Below are positions 18,850 to 26,637 of a stretch of DNA of 26,637 nucleotides, piece by piece. The first letter of the stretch is position 1. Every line of letters starts with the position of its first letter. The DNA is from Amoebophrya sp. AT5.2 (taxonomy: Eukaryota; Sar; Dinophyceae; Syndiniales; Amoebophryaceae): the NCBI GenBank assembly GCA_005223375.1, contig RXOD01004183.1, forward strand, positions 1 to 26,637. Reading direction: 5' to 3'. Made by a program: the position numbers and the translations under genes. A model generated the notes under the pieces. The model was not told the origin of the DNA and did not search any database. It was given only the letters and a program-made list of their open reading frames with translations.

Positions 18850-19032
18850 ATGTTGGTCTGGGTGAAGATGAAGCTCCCTCGCCCAACATGTTGGGCTGTC
18901 TTGCAGTTGCACGTTGGGGCGCGAGTCTATGAATGTCTAACCTGCCGTACGCGTACGGACCTGGACGATTTCGATGCGCGCGAAATCATCACGAACAGCG
19001 CCGGCGAGGTGACGAAGTCGATTGTAAAGTAG
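18850..19032 (+). CDS. Candidate short ORF or orphan exon
   Basis: ATG 18850 opens 60 residues to TAG 19030-19032. The second half (TDLDDFDAREIITNSAGEV) has the G/C-ending codon pattern of real exons; the first half does not. GTAAAG at 19024 is a plausible donor in phase 0, and AG just before ATG 19275 would be an in-phase acceptor. It could therefore be a 5' exon of the next gene, although that gene's own signal peptide argues against this. No family is recognised. Confidence 0.2.
   Translation: MLVWVKMKLPRPTCWAVLQLHVGARVYECLTCRTRTDLDDFDAREIITNSAGEVTKSIVK
18881..18896. repeat. 16-bp perfect palindrome
   Basis: GCCCAACATGTTGGGC is self-complementary. A partial copy (GCATGTTGG) lies 33 nt upstream at 18848-18856. 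Confidence 0.6.
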
Positions 19033-19274
19033 CGCCTTTCGTTGTCGTGCAGCCGGAAATCGAAATGAAAAACAGGGCTAGCGTCGCGAGGGAGAAGGAG
19101 AACCACCACGTCGAGGAGAGATGTTAAAGGGTGAGGGATAGCAGTGGCACTGGCTGGTCGAAAAAAACTGGATGAAATTGAAGCTGTACGTAGCTGTTAA
19201 AAACGTGCTGCGCGGCACCGGCAGGCAGATTCAGTGGAACAACGTAAGAAAGTAGTTGAAGCAGGCACATCAAG

Positions 19275-21188
19275 ATGAAGTGGAACAACGTCCTCTGCTT
19301 GATTTTCTGCTGCAGCAGCTGCCAAGTAAACCATTTCGCTCACGCATGGCCCGCTTGGCTGGTGCGGCTTTTTTCCGATAGGTCGAGGTCCTCGACCTCC
19401 ATTGCTCGACTTGCGGAGACTCTTGCTCTAGTCACCGACGACAAGTCTTTAGAGAATGAAGAAGCCGTCGAGGCGGCCGTCACGTCCGATTCTGCAACCA
19501 ACCAATTGCCGCAACTTGAGCACGCGTACGAGAGGATCCGGGTGCTCGTGGCGTCCCACCTTCCCGAAATGTACGACCCAGAAAACGACAGCGAAGTCGA
19601 CGCTGCCACCGCCGATGTGTCGAAAGAGTTGGCTACGTGGTCGTGGTCGAGCAGTAGAGACCGAGAGCTCTCACCGCTGGAGCAGGTATCGGAAGCGATG
19701 CGACAGACGCAGAACGAAATTGAGAAGCTGTTCCGCAGCTGGATCCGGCATCCGTCGGTTCGCGTGCTGTTTCAGGACGCGCACACTGGTCGAATGCAGG
19801 GCCTGGCGGAAAAATTCAAAATATTGTGCGAGAAACTGCCGAAAGAACTGTCGAGGCCGCCCGTGGCGAAAACGAGAATGGTCGGAGAACCTCTGTCTCT
19901 GTTGCCCGGAGCAAATGGGGCTGCGCCTGCCGCGATCGAAATCGACGCGCATTCAGATAGCCGCCCGGAGATAGAAGGAGCTGGAGCTGCTACATCTGCA
20001 ACTCCGTCATCCACCGGCAATTCAAATCCTGCTGCCCCCGCTTCCGCTCCTCCGACATCGTCCGCCGATCCCACCATCCTCGGTTTCCCGCCCAACCTCG
20101 TCCTTCCTCGCGACGGCCTCAACCGCCAGGACGTTTACTCCGTGGCCGCCAACTTCCGCATGCAGATTTGGGACCTCGCCCGCGATTATCCCGGCAAGAC
20201 GCTGGGGCGCTTCACGAAGCTGCTCCACATCCTTCTCGCCTCCCTCCCCAACGTGCACGCGTACTACTTTCTCCGCCCCGACAACACGCTGGCGCTGTTT
20301 TCGGACGCGCTACAAGACGTCCAGAACGTGGACTCGCGCCTAGACCCGTACTCGGGGAAGCCGACGAAGGACACCGGCGCCGACGTGGAGCAGCTGGAAC
20401 AGGCTCTGGAAGACGGGACATCATCCCTCGCCGCGGTGGAGCGGCGGATCGCGGGGCGCGAGGCGAACGACGCGGCGGCGATGGCGCACGTGGGGGCGGC
20501 GTACTTTGCGGGGGTGGGCGTGTACCTCCGCTCGCTCGACGAATCGCTGCAGGAGAAGTACGACAGGGGGTACAATTTTGCGACGTCCCTACTGGCGGCG
20601 GTGCAAAAGGCGAAGGCGGGCGTGGCGGAGGCGGGGACGCAAGAAATGAAAAAAATGCAGGAAGGAGCAGAAGAGCTCGCAGAAGGGGAGGGCGAAGAAA
20701 CTAGAGGGACGCACCAGGGGCAGGGCAAGGCGGGGCAGGAAGGCGCAGGAGATGGTGGGGGCCCGACACCAAAGTACGCCGCAATCGAGTCTCTTTTCAC
20801 GCTGCAGGGACGCGTTGCGGAGGTCGAATCCCTCCCAAACAAACTGTTCTTCATCTCGTCCGCGGCCGACGTAGGGAGAAGGAACCGCTTCGGCAAGTCG
20901 GGCGTTGCGTGGCGGCGCCTGCTGACGTGGTCCGTGGTGTGCGCGTTTTGCATCGCTGGGGTAATCTGGATGCGGCAGAGACAGATTACCCGGGAGGAGT
21001 TGAGGAAAGAAAAACTGGCGGCACTGGTGGCGAAGCAGCAAGACCAACAGAGGAAGGCGGAGGAGGAAGGAGTTGGGCAGCAGCCGGAAGGGACCGAGGT
21101 CGGTGCTGGCGCAGGTGAAGGTCGTGCTGGGGTGAAAGAGGAAGGCGCCGATGGAAAGTACGGGGCGCTCGGCAGCAGTAGTGCTTGA
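19275..21188 (+). CDS. Unknown single-pass membrane protein with signal peptide
   Basis: Intronless, 637 residues from ATG 19275 to TGA 21186-21188. The N-terminus MKWNNVLCLIFCCSSCQV looks like a signal peptide. A helical region follows (about 45-220), then a Pro/Ala/Ser-rich linker (about 225-270). Next is a more ordered helical domain (about 275-480, including YSVAANFRMQIWDLARDYPG and NVHAYYFLRPDNTLALF) and a Glu/Gly-rich stretch. One transmembrane helix lies at about 549-567 (LTWSVVCAFCIAGVIWM), then a Lys/Glu/Gln-rich, coiled-coil-like tail. The topology is type I: large lumenal or extracellular part, short cytosolic tail. I recognise no domain. Third-position G/C bias supports a real gene. 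Confidence 0.8.
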   Translation: MKWNNVLCLIFCCSSCQVNHFAHAWPAWLVRLFSDRSRSSTSIARLAETLALVTDDKSLENEEAVEAAVTSDSATNQLPQLEHAYERIRVLVASHLPEMYDPENDSEVDAATADVSKELATWSWSSSRDRELSPLEQVSEAMRQTQNEIEKLFRSWIRHPSVRVLFQDAHTGRMQGLAEKFKILCEKLPKELSRPPVAKTRMVGEPLSLLPGANGAAPAAIEIDAHSDSRPEIEGAGAATSATPSSTGNSNPAAPASAPPTSSADPTILGFPPNLVLPRDGLNRQDVYSVAANFRMQIWDLARDYPGKTLGRFTKLLHILLASLPNVHAYYFLRPDNTLALFSDALQDVQNVDSRLDPYSGKPTKDTGADVEQLEQALEDGTSSLAAVERRIAGREANDAAAMAHVGAAYFAGVGVYLRSLDESLQEKYDRGYNFATSLLAAVQKAKAGVAEAGTQEMKKMQEGAEELAEGEGEETRGTHQGQGKAGQEGAGDGGGPTPKYAAIESLFTLQGRVAEVESLPNKLFFISSAADVGRRNRFGKSGVAWRRLLTWSVVCAFCIAGVIWMRQRQITREELRKEKLAALVAKQQDQQRKAEEEGVGQQPEGTEVGAGAGEGRAGVKEEGADGKYGALGSSSA

Positions 21189-21990
21189 TGAAGTCCAAGA
21201 AAAGATAGATGCTTATGATGATGATCATCTTCATGATCGATCACTGCAGTTTTTGCACGAACACGAGCAGGAGCACGACGCAGGAGTGAGTGGTCTTGTG
21301 TTTCCGCGACGTAGTCGTAGATGCGCTCCTGGAGCTCAGCATCGAGATTTCCGTGGACAATTTCTTTGAATGAGTCATTCACTATCACTGTGGATTAGAA
21401 TTGATCCGCACGACGACGACAAGCAACGAAAAGGTTGTTTCCAGAACTGCAGAACAGCGTGCCGGTATGACTATCGCTGCTCTGCAGTTCCGGGTGGCTG
21501 TATCCCTATTTCAAATAATTTGGCAGTAACTAATTAAAAAAGATGTCAAAGATGTATGAAGAGACCTGAAATGCCGGACCGGGGGCTGGAGATCTTTGCG
21601 ACAAAATCAAATCAGAATCTTGATCTTTCAAATGAACCCTCGATCACCTCTTGTGGCCATCGCTTAGCGTACGACTTTGGCTGCAGCACACCAGGTTCGT
21701 TCACTGAGCTGTAGAAAGGTACAGATAGTTGTTGGCACATGTCTTACCAAACTAACAAAGTGAAAGTAGTTTTCTTCTTCAACAGGCAAAAGTTGCGCAG
21801 GAGGCGGGCGCGAGAGAACGTAAAATATGAGTACTTACCTAAACAACACAAAAAATGCACTATATGAGTCTGTCTATCAGATACTCCTCCTTCTTCTATC
21901 TCTATCCATCGGTGGACGTGGACACGACGTCGTATTCCCAACCCTCGAGGAGGACCTTCGATCTCGAAAGACAAACTCGACCGCAATAAT
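21189..21990. other. Intergenic spacer before ASNSD1
   Basis: No gene is supported. It contains the imperfect inverted repeat at 21442-21494. A 64-residue frame from ATG 21827 overlaps the ASNSD1 start but has no coding bias. Confidence 0.6.
21442..21494. repeat. 19-bp near-perfect inverted repeat
   Basis: The left arm at 21442-21460 (CCAGAACTGCAGAACAGCG) and right arm at 21476-21494 match at 17 of 19 positions around a 15-nt spacer. It lies about 250 nt downstream of the membrane-protein stop. This is the strongest inverted repeat I found in the window. Confidence 0.75.
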
Positions 21991-24900
21991 ATGTGTGGTA
22001 TCGGTGCGGAGCTGCAGCTGACTATTCGCCACGGTCGTGTACGTGAGCAGGTGGGGGGATCTTCGGCGTCGACGACTGCAGGCCAAACGACGGCTGATGT
22101 TGATGGGACGACGGCTGACGATGCTGCACCACCAGCAGGACCAGAAGATCCGGCTGAGGCGCTGCGCCGAAGGCTGGAGACTGAGATCAAGAGCGCCACT
22201 TCCACTAGCTTGCAAGTTGCGGCCGTGCAGCACCTGGTCGACCCGACAAAGGCTCGCACTACTGCCGAAAATTATAAGGTAAAGATGTCAGAACTCCTGA
22301 GAAACCGAGGGCCGGACGCGTACGCCGAAAAGAAGTTTATTTCCACTTCTTCTCTGAGCGACTCATCTTCGCGAACTACCGCAGTCACGCATATGCTTGG
22401 CTCGGTTTTGCACCTGCGGGGCGACAAGCTGGTTGAGCAACCGGTCGTACTTTCAGACGGGTCGGCGTTTTGCTTCAACGGCGAGATCTGGAGCTTCGAC
22501 GGAAAAGCGCTAGAAGACCCCACTGTGTCGGATACCGATTTCCTGGCCAGCCGGATCGAACGTGTGATTTCTTCGGGAGATTTGTTCGACCAGTTTTTGC
22601 AGGAAGAAATTTTGGAGCGCATTGACGGACCGTTCGCGTTTCTGCACTACTGCCCCAAGAGAGCCCGACTATTCTGCATGCGCGACGGGTTGGGACGGAG
22701 ATCGCTGTGTCTCTCCGCGTGGGTGGTAGTTGCGGAAGATCAAAATACTACAGACAGTGAAGTAGTTGACGATCATACGGATACGGCCCATGCGGTGCTG
22801 AGTCCAGAGTCTCCTGAGATTGATTGTCCATCTGCAGCTCCAGCTTCGACCTCATCGTCACGGACGACAATTGGCATCCTCGTTGGAAATGTTGTGCCGC
22901 ACTCCGGTCTTGGCTCGGGAGTTTCCGCTGCTAGCAATAACGTCGTGACGAAAAGAACGAAAAGTCACGAGGAAGACCTGTCCGAGGACCATTCAAGGTG
23001 TAGCTCTACTACTGTGCCTTTGGCGCCCGACGCGATAGAGCTTCCTTGCGACGGAGCGGTGCACATAGAGTGCCTTGAGCCGTACGAAATCGACAAGATG
23101 AAAGCGGACACCTCCCGTCAGAGCGCCTTGCTGCCGCTTTCTGTCAGGCTCGTTAAGCGAGGTCGCGGCCCACGAAAGACACAAATGCCTTTCGAATCGC
23201 TGAGAAGGAGTCTGGAACAAGAACAAGCGACTGAATTATACCGACCGGGAACGTATGCTATGGAGCAGGAACAACCCCGGAGCAAGAAGCTACAGGTACA
23301 GTGTAGCCGCACGGGCTCTGTGCCTCCTGAGGGAGCTAAAATTGAATTTGACACTCCGAGGACGACACACGCTGCCGAGTCGTGCATGGATGGCGAGTAC
23401 TTTCCATATGTACGCGGCGGCGGCCGCGGCGCGCTTGCTGGCACGACGTCAACAATTGCCGGCCCTCAGTGCCCCAACGCGCTGCGCGTCCCCCGGGAGG
23501 TGTCTGCGCGCTTCGCAGATAGTTTGCGACGGGCGGTAGCTAAGCGCGTACTCAGTATACCTCTGGAGTGCATGCCAATGCCTTTGTCCCCCGCCACAAC
23601 CAGGGCTCGCCGCGTGACTGTTCTGTTCTCGGGCGGATTGGATTCTACCGTGCTGGCGTACCTCGCTGCAGAAGTCATGTTAGAAGACGCAGCGGCCAAA
23701 GCGGAATCCGATCGCCATGAAGTCCGGGTGCAGCTTGTGAACGTGAGCTACAGTCCCCTCGATTCTCCCGACCGTGTTTCATGCTTCCTCAGCTTTAACG
23801 AGCTCCGGACCCAATTCCCAAAGAACACCTTCGAACTGGTTCTCGTCGATTGCGAAGAGGAGCCTGAGAAGGTGGTGGTGGAACAAGCGCAAAAAGGGAA
23901 GGACATCAAGAACAATAACTCGTCCAGACGCGTCCTCTCGGGGAAAGCTGCCGTAGATGATACCGCGTGCTCGGAAAACTCCAACAGCAACACGCCACCC
24001 GGGGCTCTTAAGAACACGGAGCGCGAGCATTTACGGCAGCTGCTGGGACCGAGCCACCAGACACACATGGACTTCAACATCGGGATGAGTCTGTGGAAGG
24101 CTTGTCGCGGAACGTCGGGGAACTTCAGACCAGTTGGGAACTCGGAAAAGAACTGCACCTCGACCACGTCGAGTGTGTACGTACTCACGGACGAAAATTT
24201 CTTCGCTTGCAAAAGCAATTGGGAGCAGCTGCTTGCGCAAGCCCAGTCTATGTTGCCGGCGGATTTCGAGAAGCGCAGCGGCGACCGGCTGGAGAAGCAG
24301 AAGCTGATGTTGCGCATCGCCCAAGAGTACGGGTGGGAGGCGGTAGGACTCTTGCTGGACGACCACGAACACCTACACCGTAGTGGACCTGAAGAACCGT
24401 CTCACCCCCGCAGCAGTAGAACACCGTGCGTAGGAGCTGGCCTCGACTGCACGCTCTATCGGAGCTGCCGAGTGGATGTGGAGGTCGAAGGCGACGAGGA
24501 GAAAAATGGTAACCTGGAAAGCACTAGCTGGAACATCAAGACGAGGATGAAGGATCCGAAGGTCATCTTGCTCGGCCACGGCGCGGACGAAGTGCTCGCC
24601 GGCTACGCGCGCATGAAGACGCAATTCCTGACGTCGTCGGGAAATGCGTCCGAAACATTTACACGTGCTTCAAGCGCCGGAAACAGAACAGCCAGCACTG
24701 ACGGCGGCTGCGGCAAAATTGCGCTCTTCCGATCCACAATCGCCGAGTTGGACCGCTTCTGGCAGCGCAATCTGGGAAGAGACGACCGCATCTGCAGCGA
24801 CCACGGGAAGGAGGTGCGGCACCCCTATCTCGACCAAGACTTTCTAGATTGCGTAGCGGAGCACGTCGTGCCGAAAAATTGCTTTTTTCCGGACAAAATC

Positions 24901-25068
24901 GTGCTCAGGCAGCTGGCGTGGCAGTTAGGGTTAGTGACGGCGGGGAGGCTGGACAAAAGAGCAATTCAATTCGGGTGTGGCATCGCCAAGCAATCGAACA
25001 AAGCGGCGTTTGGCTCGAACCGAAAAGCAAACGGTAGGGCGCAATATGCGCGGATGGGAGGAGACTAG
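21991..25068 (+). CDS. ASNSD1: Asparagine synthetase domain-containing protein 1 (ASNSD1)
   Basis: Intronless, 1025 residues. ATG 21991 is fixed by MCGIG, which places the class II glutamine amidotransferase nucleophile at Cys2. NRGPD, HLRGDKL, FNGEIW and RIDGPFAFLHY continue that domain through about residue 230. A synthetase-type PP-loop domain follows, with SGGLDS at 547-552 (ATP pyrophosphate binding), LLGHGADEVLAGY at 860-872 and RNLGRDDR at 926-933. DHGKEVRHPYLD and KRAIQFGCGIAK (989-1000) are typical of ASNSD1 rather than AsnB. Human ASNSD1 is about 640 residues. Here Ser/Thr-rich inserts, mainly about 22740-23460 and 23880-24010, account for the extra length. Known motifs are intact, but the reaction of ASNSD1 is not established in any organism I know of. 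Confidence 0.9.
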   Translation: MCGIGAELQLTIRHGRVREQVGGSSASTTAGQTTADVDGTTADDAAPPAGPEDPAEALRRRLETEIKSATSTSLQVAAVQHLVDPTKARTTAENYKVKMSELLRNRGPDAYAEKKFISTSSLSDSSSRTTAVTHMLGSVLHLRGDKLVEQPVVLSDGSAFCFNGEIWSFDGKALEDPTVSDTDFLASRIERVISSGDLFDQFLQEEILERIDGPFAFLHYCPKRARLFCMRDGLGRRSLCLSAWVVVAEDQNTTDSEVVDDHTDTAHAVLSPESPEIDCPSAAPASTSSSRTTIGILVGNVVPHSGLGSGVSAASNNVVTKRTKSHEEDLSEDHSRCSSTTVPLAPDAIELPCDGAVHIECLEPYEIDKMKADTSRQSALLPLSVRLVKRGRGPRKTQMPFESLRRSLEQEQATELYRPGTYAMEQEQPRSKKLQVQCSRTGSVPPEGAKIEFDTPRTTHAAESCMDGEYFPYVRGGGRGALAGTTSTIAGPQCPNALRVPREVSARFADSLRRAVAKRVLSIPLECMPMPLSPATTRARRVTVLFSGGLDSTVLAYLAAEVMLEDAAAKAESDRHEVRVQLVNVSYSPLDSPDRVSCFLSFNELRTQFPKNTFELVLVDCEEEPEKVVVEQAQKGKDIKNNNSSRRVLSGKAAVDDTACSENSNSNTPPGALKNTEREHLRQLLGPSHQTHMDFNIGMSLWKACRGTSGNFRPVGNSEKNCTSTTSSVYVLTDENFFACKSNWEQLLAQAQSMLPADFEKRSGDRLEKQKLMLRIAQEYGWEAVGLLLDDHEHLHRSGPEEPSHPRSSRTPCVGAGLDCTLYRSCRVDVEVEGDEEKNGNLESTSWNIKTRMKDPKVILLGHGADEVLAGYARMKTQFLTSSGNASETFTRASSAGNRTASTDGGCGKIALFRSTIAELDRFWQRNLGRDDRICSDHGKEVRHPYLDQDFLDCVAEHVVPKNCFFPDKIVLRQLAWQLGLVTAGRLDKRAIQFGCGIAKQSNKAAFGSNRKANGRAQYARMGGD

Positions 25069-26121
25069 GCCTCATGAAGGAAATCCGAAATCGAAAGATT
25101 AACTTTAACATTAAGATTCATATAAGATTTCGTTTCTACAGCTATTGCTTTCGACTGTGTCAAGAAGTAGTCAGTGTTGCGGCGATTGTTGCATGATAAT
25201 GCCTGCGAGTCGTGCAAGCTCACATTTTCTATACATGACTCACTGTGTTTCCCCGAGCAACAACGACTACGACTAGCAGCGACACTTTGATTTACTCATC
25301 TGAGCCAGGCCTAACAAATCTACTTCTCATGTGCTCCTGGAAGAAAGTCGTGAGGAAGGTCCTCGTACTTGCAATTGTTGATCGAAAAAGTCAAGCTGGG
25401 AAAGAAAATTTGTAATGTCAAGGCGCGGATGAGGATGTAGCGGTAGCGCATCAATGCATGCATGATGTTCATCATTGATTCTAGTCTCGAAACGAGAGGT
25501 CGTGATGGGTGGAGCGAGTTTTGTTAATATGGCTTGAGCACCATGCGGGTCCCGAGCACGTCGTAAGCTCGATGTAGCAGGACACCCTCAGACACGTGGA
25601 GGGGCATGGACGCCAAGGGCGGTAGCAGAAACCAAAAACCAAGTACGTACAAAGACCGGAAAGTACTTTTTTCAGGAGAAAGGAGAAGAACGAAAAAACA
25701 AAAAACAGAAAAAGAAGACTTTCAGGCGAACAAGGAGAAAAACCTTCCCAGCGGTCGCGTGCCAAGCGGCCAAGAAATCGAAGAGTGTCGAGCAAGTTTT
25801 CGCGAGAAATGGAGAAGTAAAGGAATGACCCGTGTTCAAAAAGTCGAGGAACACCAGTACAAGGAAGGAGACTCGAGGAAACTTCCTTGTTCCGTTCTTC
25901 GATGAAGCCATACTCGAGGAGCGTCAACATTGCACGAGCTGCAAATACATATGCTTATGCGGGTACTGAACTATCGGATGCAAACATATTAAAGAACAAC
26001 GTCGACAGAGAGCAAGAAAGTATTACTTTCCTAAGCGAAAGGAGGCACTTACCCTCACAAGGACGAGGAGAACTCTACCTACAGTTAAACTACATCACTC
26101 TAAACAAGAGAAACCCCAAAG
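25069..26121. other. Spacer with weak open frames
   Basis: It is A/T-rich, with no supported gene. A Lys/Glu-rich 99-residue frame at 25606-25905 has only weak codon bias, and a following frame (25887-26177) has none. ATGATG-TT-CATCAT near 25461-25474 is a small perfect hairpin. Part of the region is presumably 3' UTR of ASNSD1 and 5' leader of the next gene. Confidence 0.5.
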
Positions 26122-26385
26122 ATGAAGCGAAACTCAGCGATGCAGCACCAGCCGATGGTGCCTCCGGTCGGTTTTAAATTTGTCCCGAAACAGCAGCACG
26201 TGTGTGGACAAGCCGGCTGTTTCGAGTGCTACGACATCTGGTGCGAGCGGTGCGAGTCGAAGGACCGACGCATAATTGAATTGGAAATGCGCAACAACGA
26301 GCTGGTGAAGCACATCACGCTGCTCCAGTCAAAACTTTTCCCGGCGGGGAAAGCACCGTCGGCCGGAGGAGGGGGGTCGGGGTAG
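26122..26385 (+). CDS. Small Cys-rich (CxxC) protein with coiled coil
   Basis: 87 residues from ATG 26122 to TAG 26383-26385, with strong third-position G/C bias. Five Cys and a His fall in one cluster (HVCGQAGCFECYDIWCERC), arranged C-x4-C-x2-C-x4-C-x2-C, which suggests zinc binding. A predicted helix with heptad-like hydrophobics follows (IIELEMRNNELVKHITLLQ), a likely dimerisation coiled coil. The tail is Gly-rich. No signal peptide. I do not recognise the family. It could also be the last exon of a longer gene, but no upstream exon is evident. Confidence 0.6.
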   Translation: MKRNSAMQHQPMVPPVGFKFVPKQQHVCGQAGCFECYDIWCERCESKDRRIIELEMRNNELVKHITLLQSKLFPAGKAPSAGGGGSG

Positions 26386-26501
26386 CGCCCGTCTGCGTGC
26401 AACTTGCACCGAGATTTGGTGGTCGATCTCCTTGTTCCAAGAACAATTCGAATGAAGCAACGCTGCATGGAGGTGCCTGGTCTTTGTGTGGCCGGTCCTT
26501 C

Positions 26502-26637
26502 ATGTCTGTAAAGCATCAGGTCATCAAGCCCAGCAGGGAAAAGAAATCAAAACTTATTTTGGATTCGTCGACCAAGTTGTGGCGTTTCCTTGTGCTGCTC
26601 GTCGCGCTTCGCAGTATTGGGAAATCCAGCGGCGGCG
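26502..26637 (+). CDS. N-terminus of a signal-anchored protein, 3' partial
   Basis: ATG 26502 opens a frame that runs off the window end after 45 codons. A Lys-rich start (HQVIKPSREKKSK) precedes a hydrophobic core (LWRFLVLLVAL), as in a type II signal anchor or a late signal peptide. Codon bias improves toward the end. Its start is 117 nt after the previous stop, in keeping with the compact spacing here. Product unknown. Confidence 0.4.
   Translation, partial: MSVKHQVIKPSREKKSKLILDSSTKLWRFLVLLVALRSIGKSSGG

Larger units (their letters stand above)
18672..19274. other. Spacer upstream of the membrane protein gene
   Basis: It holds a 16-bp palindrome (18881-18896), a short coding-like stretch ending at 19032, and a 13-bp direct repeat (AGTGGAACAACGT at 19233-19245 and 19279-19291) whose second copy overlaps the next start codon region. 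No complete gene is supported. Confidence 0.5.

Noticed and set aside
20264..21388. 374-residue minus-strand open frame opposite the membrane protein
   Set aside because: Composition is Ser/Pro/Cys-rich shadow sequence; the + strand frame has a signal peptide and transmembrane helix in sensible places.
21827..22021. Upstream overlapping frame at the ASNSD1 start, compared with the known human ASNSD1 upstream ORF
   Set aside because: No coiled-coil or prefoldin-like sequence and no coding bias; it looks like chance.
25606..25905. 99-residue Lys/Glu-rich open frame
   Set aside because: Codon bias is weak and the composition follows A/G-rich DNA; the opposite strand is equally open. Not enough to call a gene.
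1..26637. tRNA, rRNA, CRISPR arrays, transposase genes and telomere repeats
   Set aside because: I looked for cloverleaf or conserved rRNA sequence, regular spacer arrays, transposase or reverse-transcriptase motifs and telomere-like repeats and found none I could support.

Overview
This is nuclear DNA from a eukaryote. It carries genes with spliceosomal-type introns (leishmanolysin-like, armadillo-like) and eukaryote-specific families (AATF/Bfr2, ASNSD1). All convincing genes lie on the + strand, are compactly packed and have a strongly G/C-biased third codon position. Proteins are lineage-specific and Thr- or Asp/Glu-rich. At least one intron fits a direct-repeat boundary better than GT-AG. 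Unidirectional gene clusters, compact spacers and non-canonical introns flanked by short direct repeats are the published hallmarks of the parasitic dinoflagellate Amoebophrya (Syndiniales). I therefore infer an Amoebophrya-like alveolate, but no marker gene here proves it.

Layout. 2-4402: a very large repeat protein, cut at its 5' end by the window edge. It has two interleaved, apparently undescribed helical repeat families. 5365-6576: AATF/Bfr2 ribosome-biogenesis factor. 6998-7888: coding-like sequence that changes frame and has in-frame stops, either a decaying gene or one with unrecognised small introns. 9004-15053: a six-exon membrane-anchored leishmanolysin (M8/GP63-like) metalloprotease with two Thr-rich, sequon-rich stalks, a transmembrane helix and a cytoplasmic tail. 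15997-18671: four-exon armadillo-like helical repeat protein. 19275-21188: unknown single-exon protein with a signal peptide and a C-terminal membrane anchor. 21991-25068: ASNSD1, an asparagine-synthetase-domain protein with large low-complexity inserts. 26122-26385: small CxxC/coiled-coil protein. 26502-26637: start of a signal-anchored protein cut by the window end.

How they relate. The genes do not form an evident pathway. Ribosome biogenesis (AATF), amidotransferase-type metabolism (ASNSD1), a scaffold-like repeat protein and cell-surface or secretory proteins sit side by side, as expected for a unidirectional eukaryotic cluster rather than an operon. Four of the intergenic spacers contain a conspicuous perfect or near-perfect inverted repeat, listed separately.

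The most interesting observations are three. (1) In the protease gene, homology to the M8 family requires a splice at a CGGAG direct repeat, past a perfectly good GTAAGC donor. (2) The 5' gene has a two-family alternating repeat architecture. (3) The coding signal at 7.0-7.9 kb is broken into three frames, with palindromes at the breaks.
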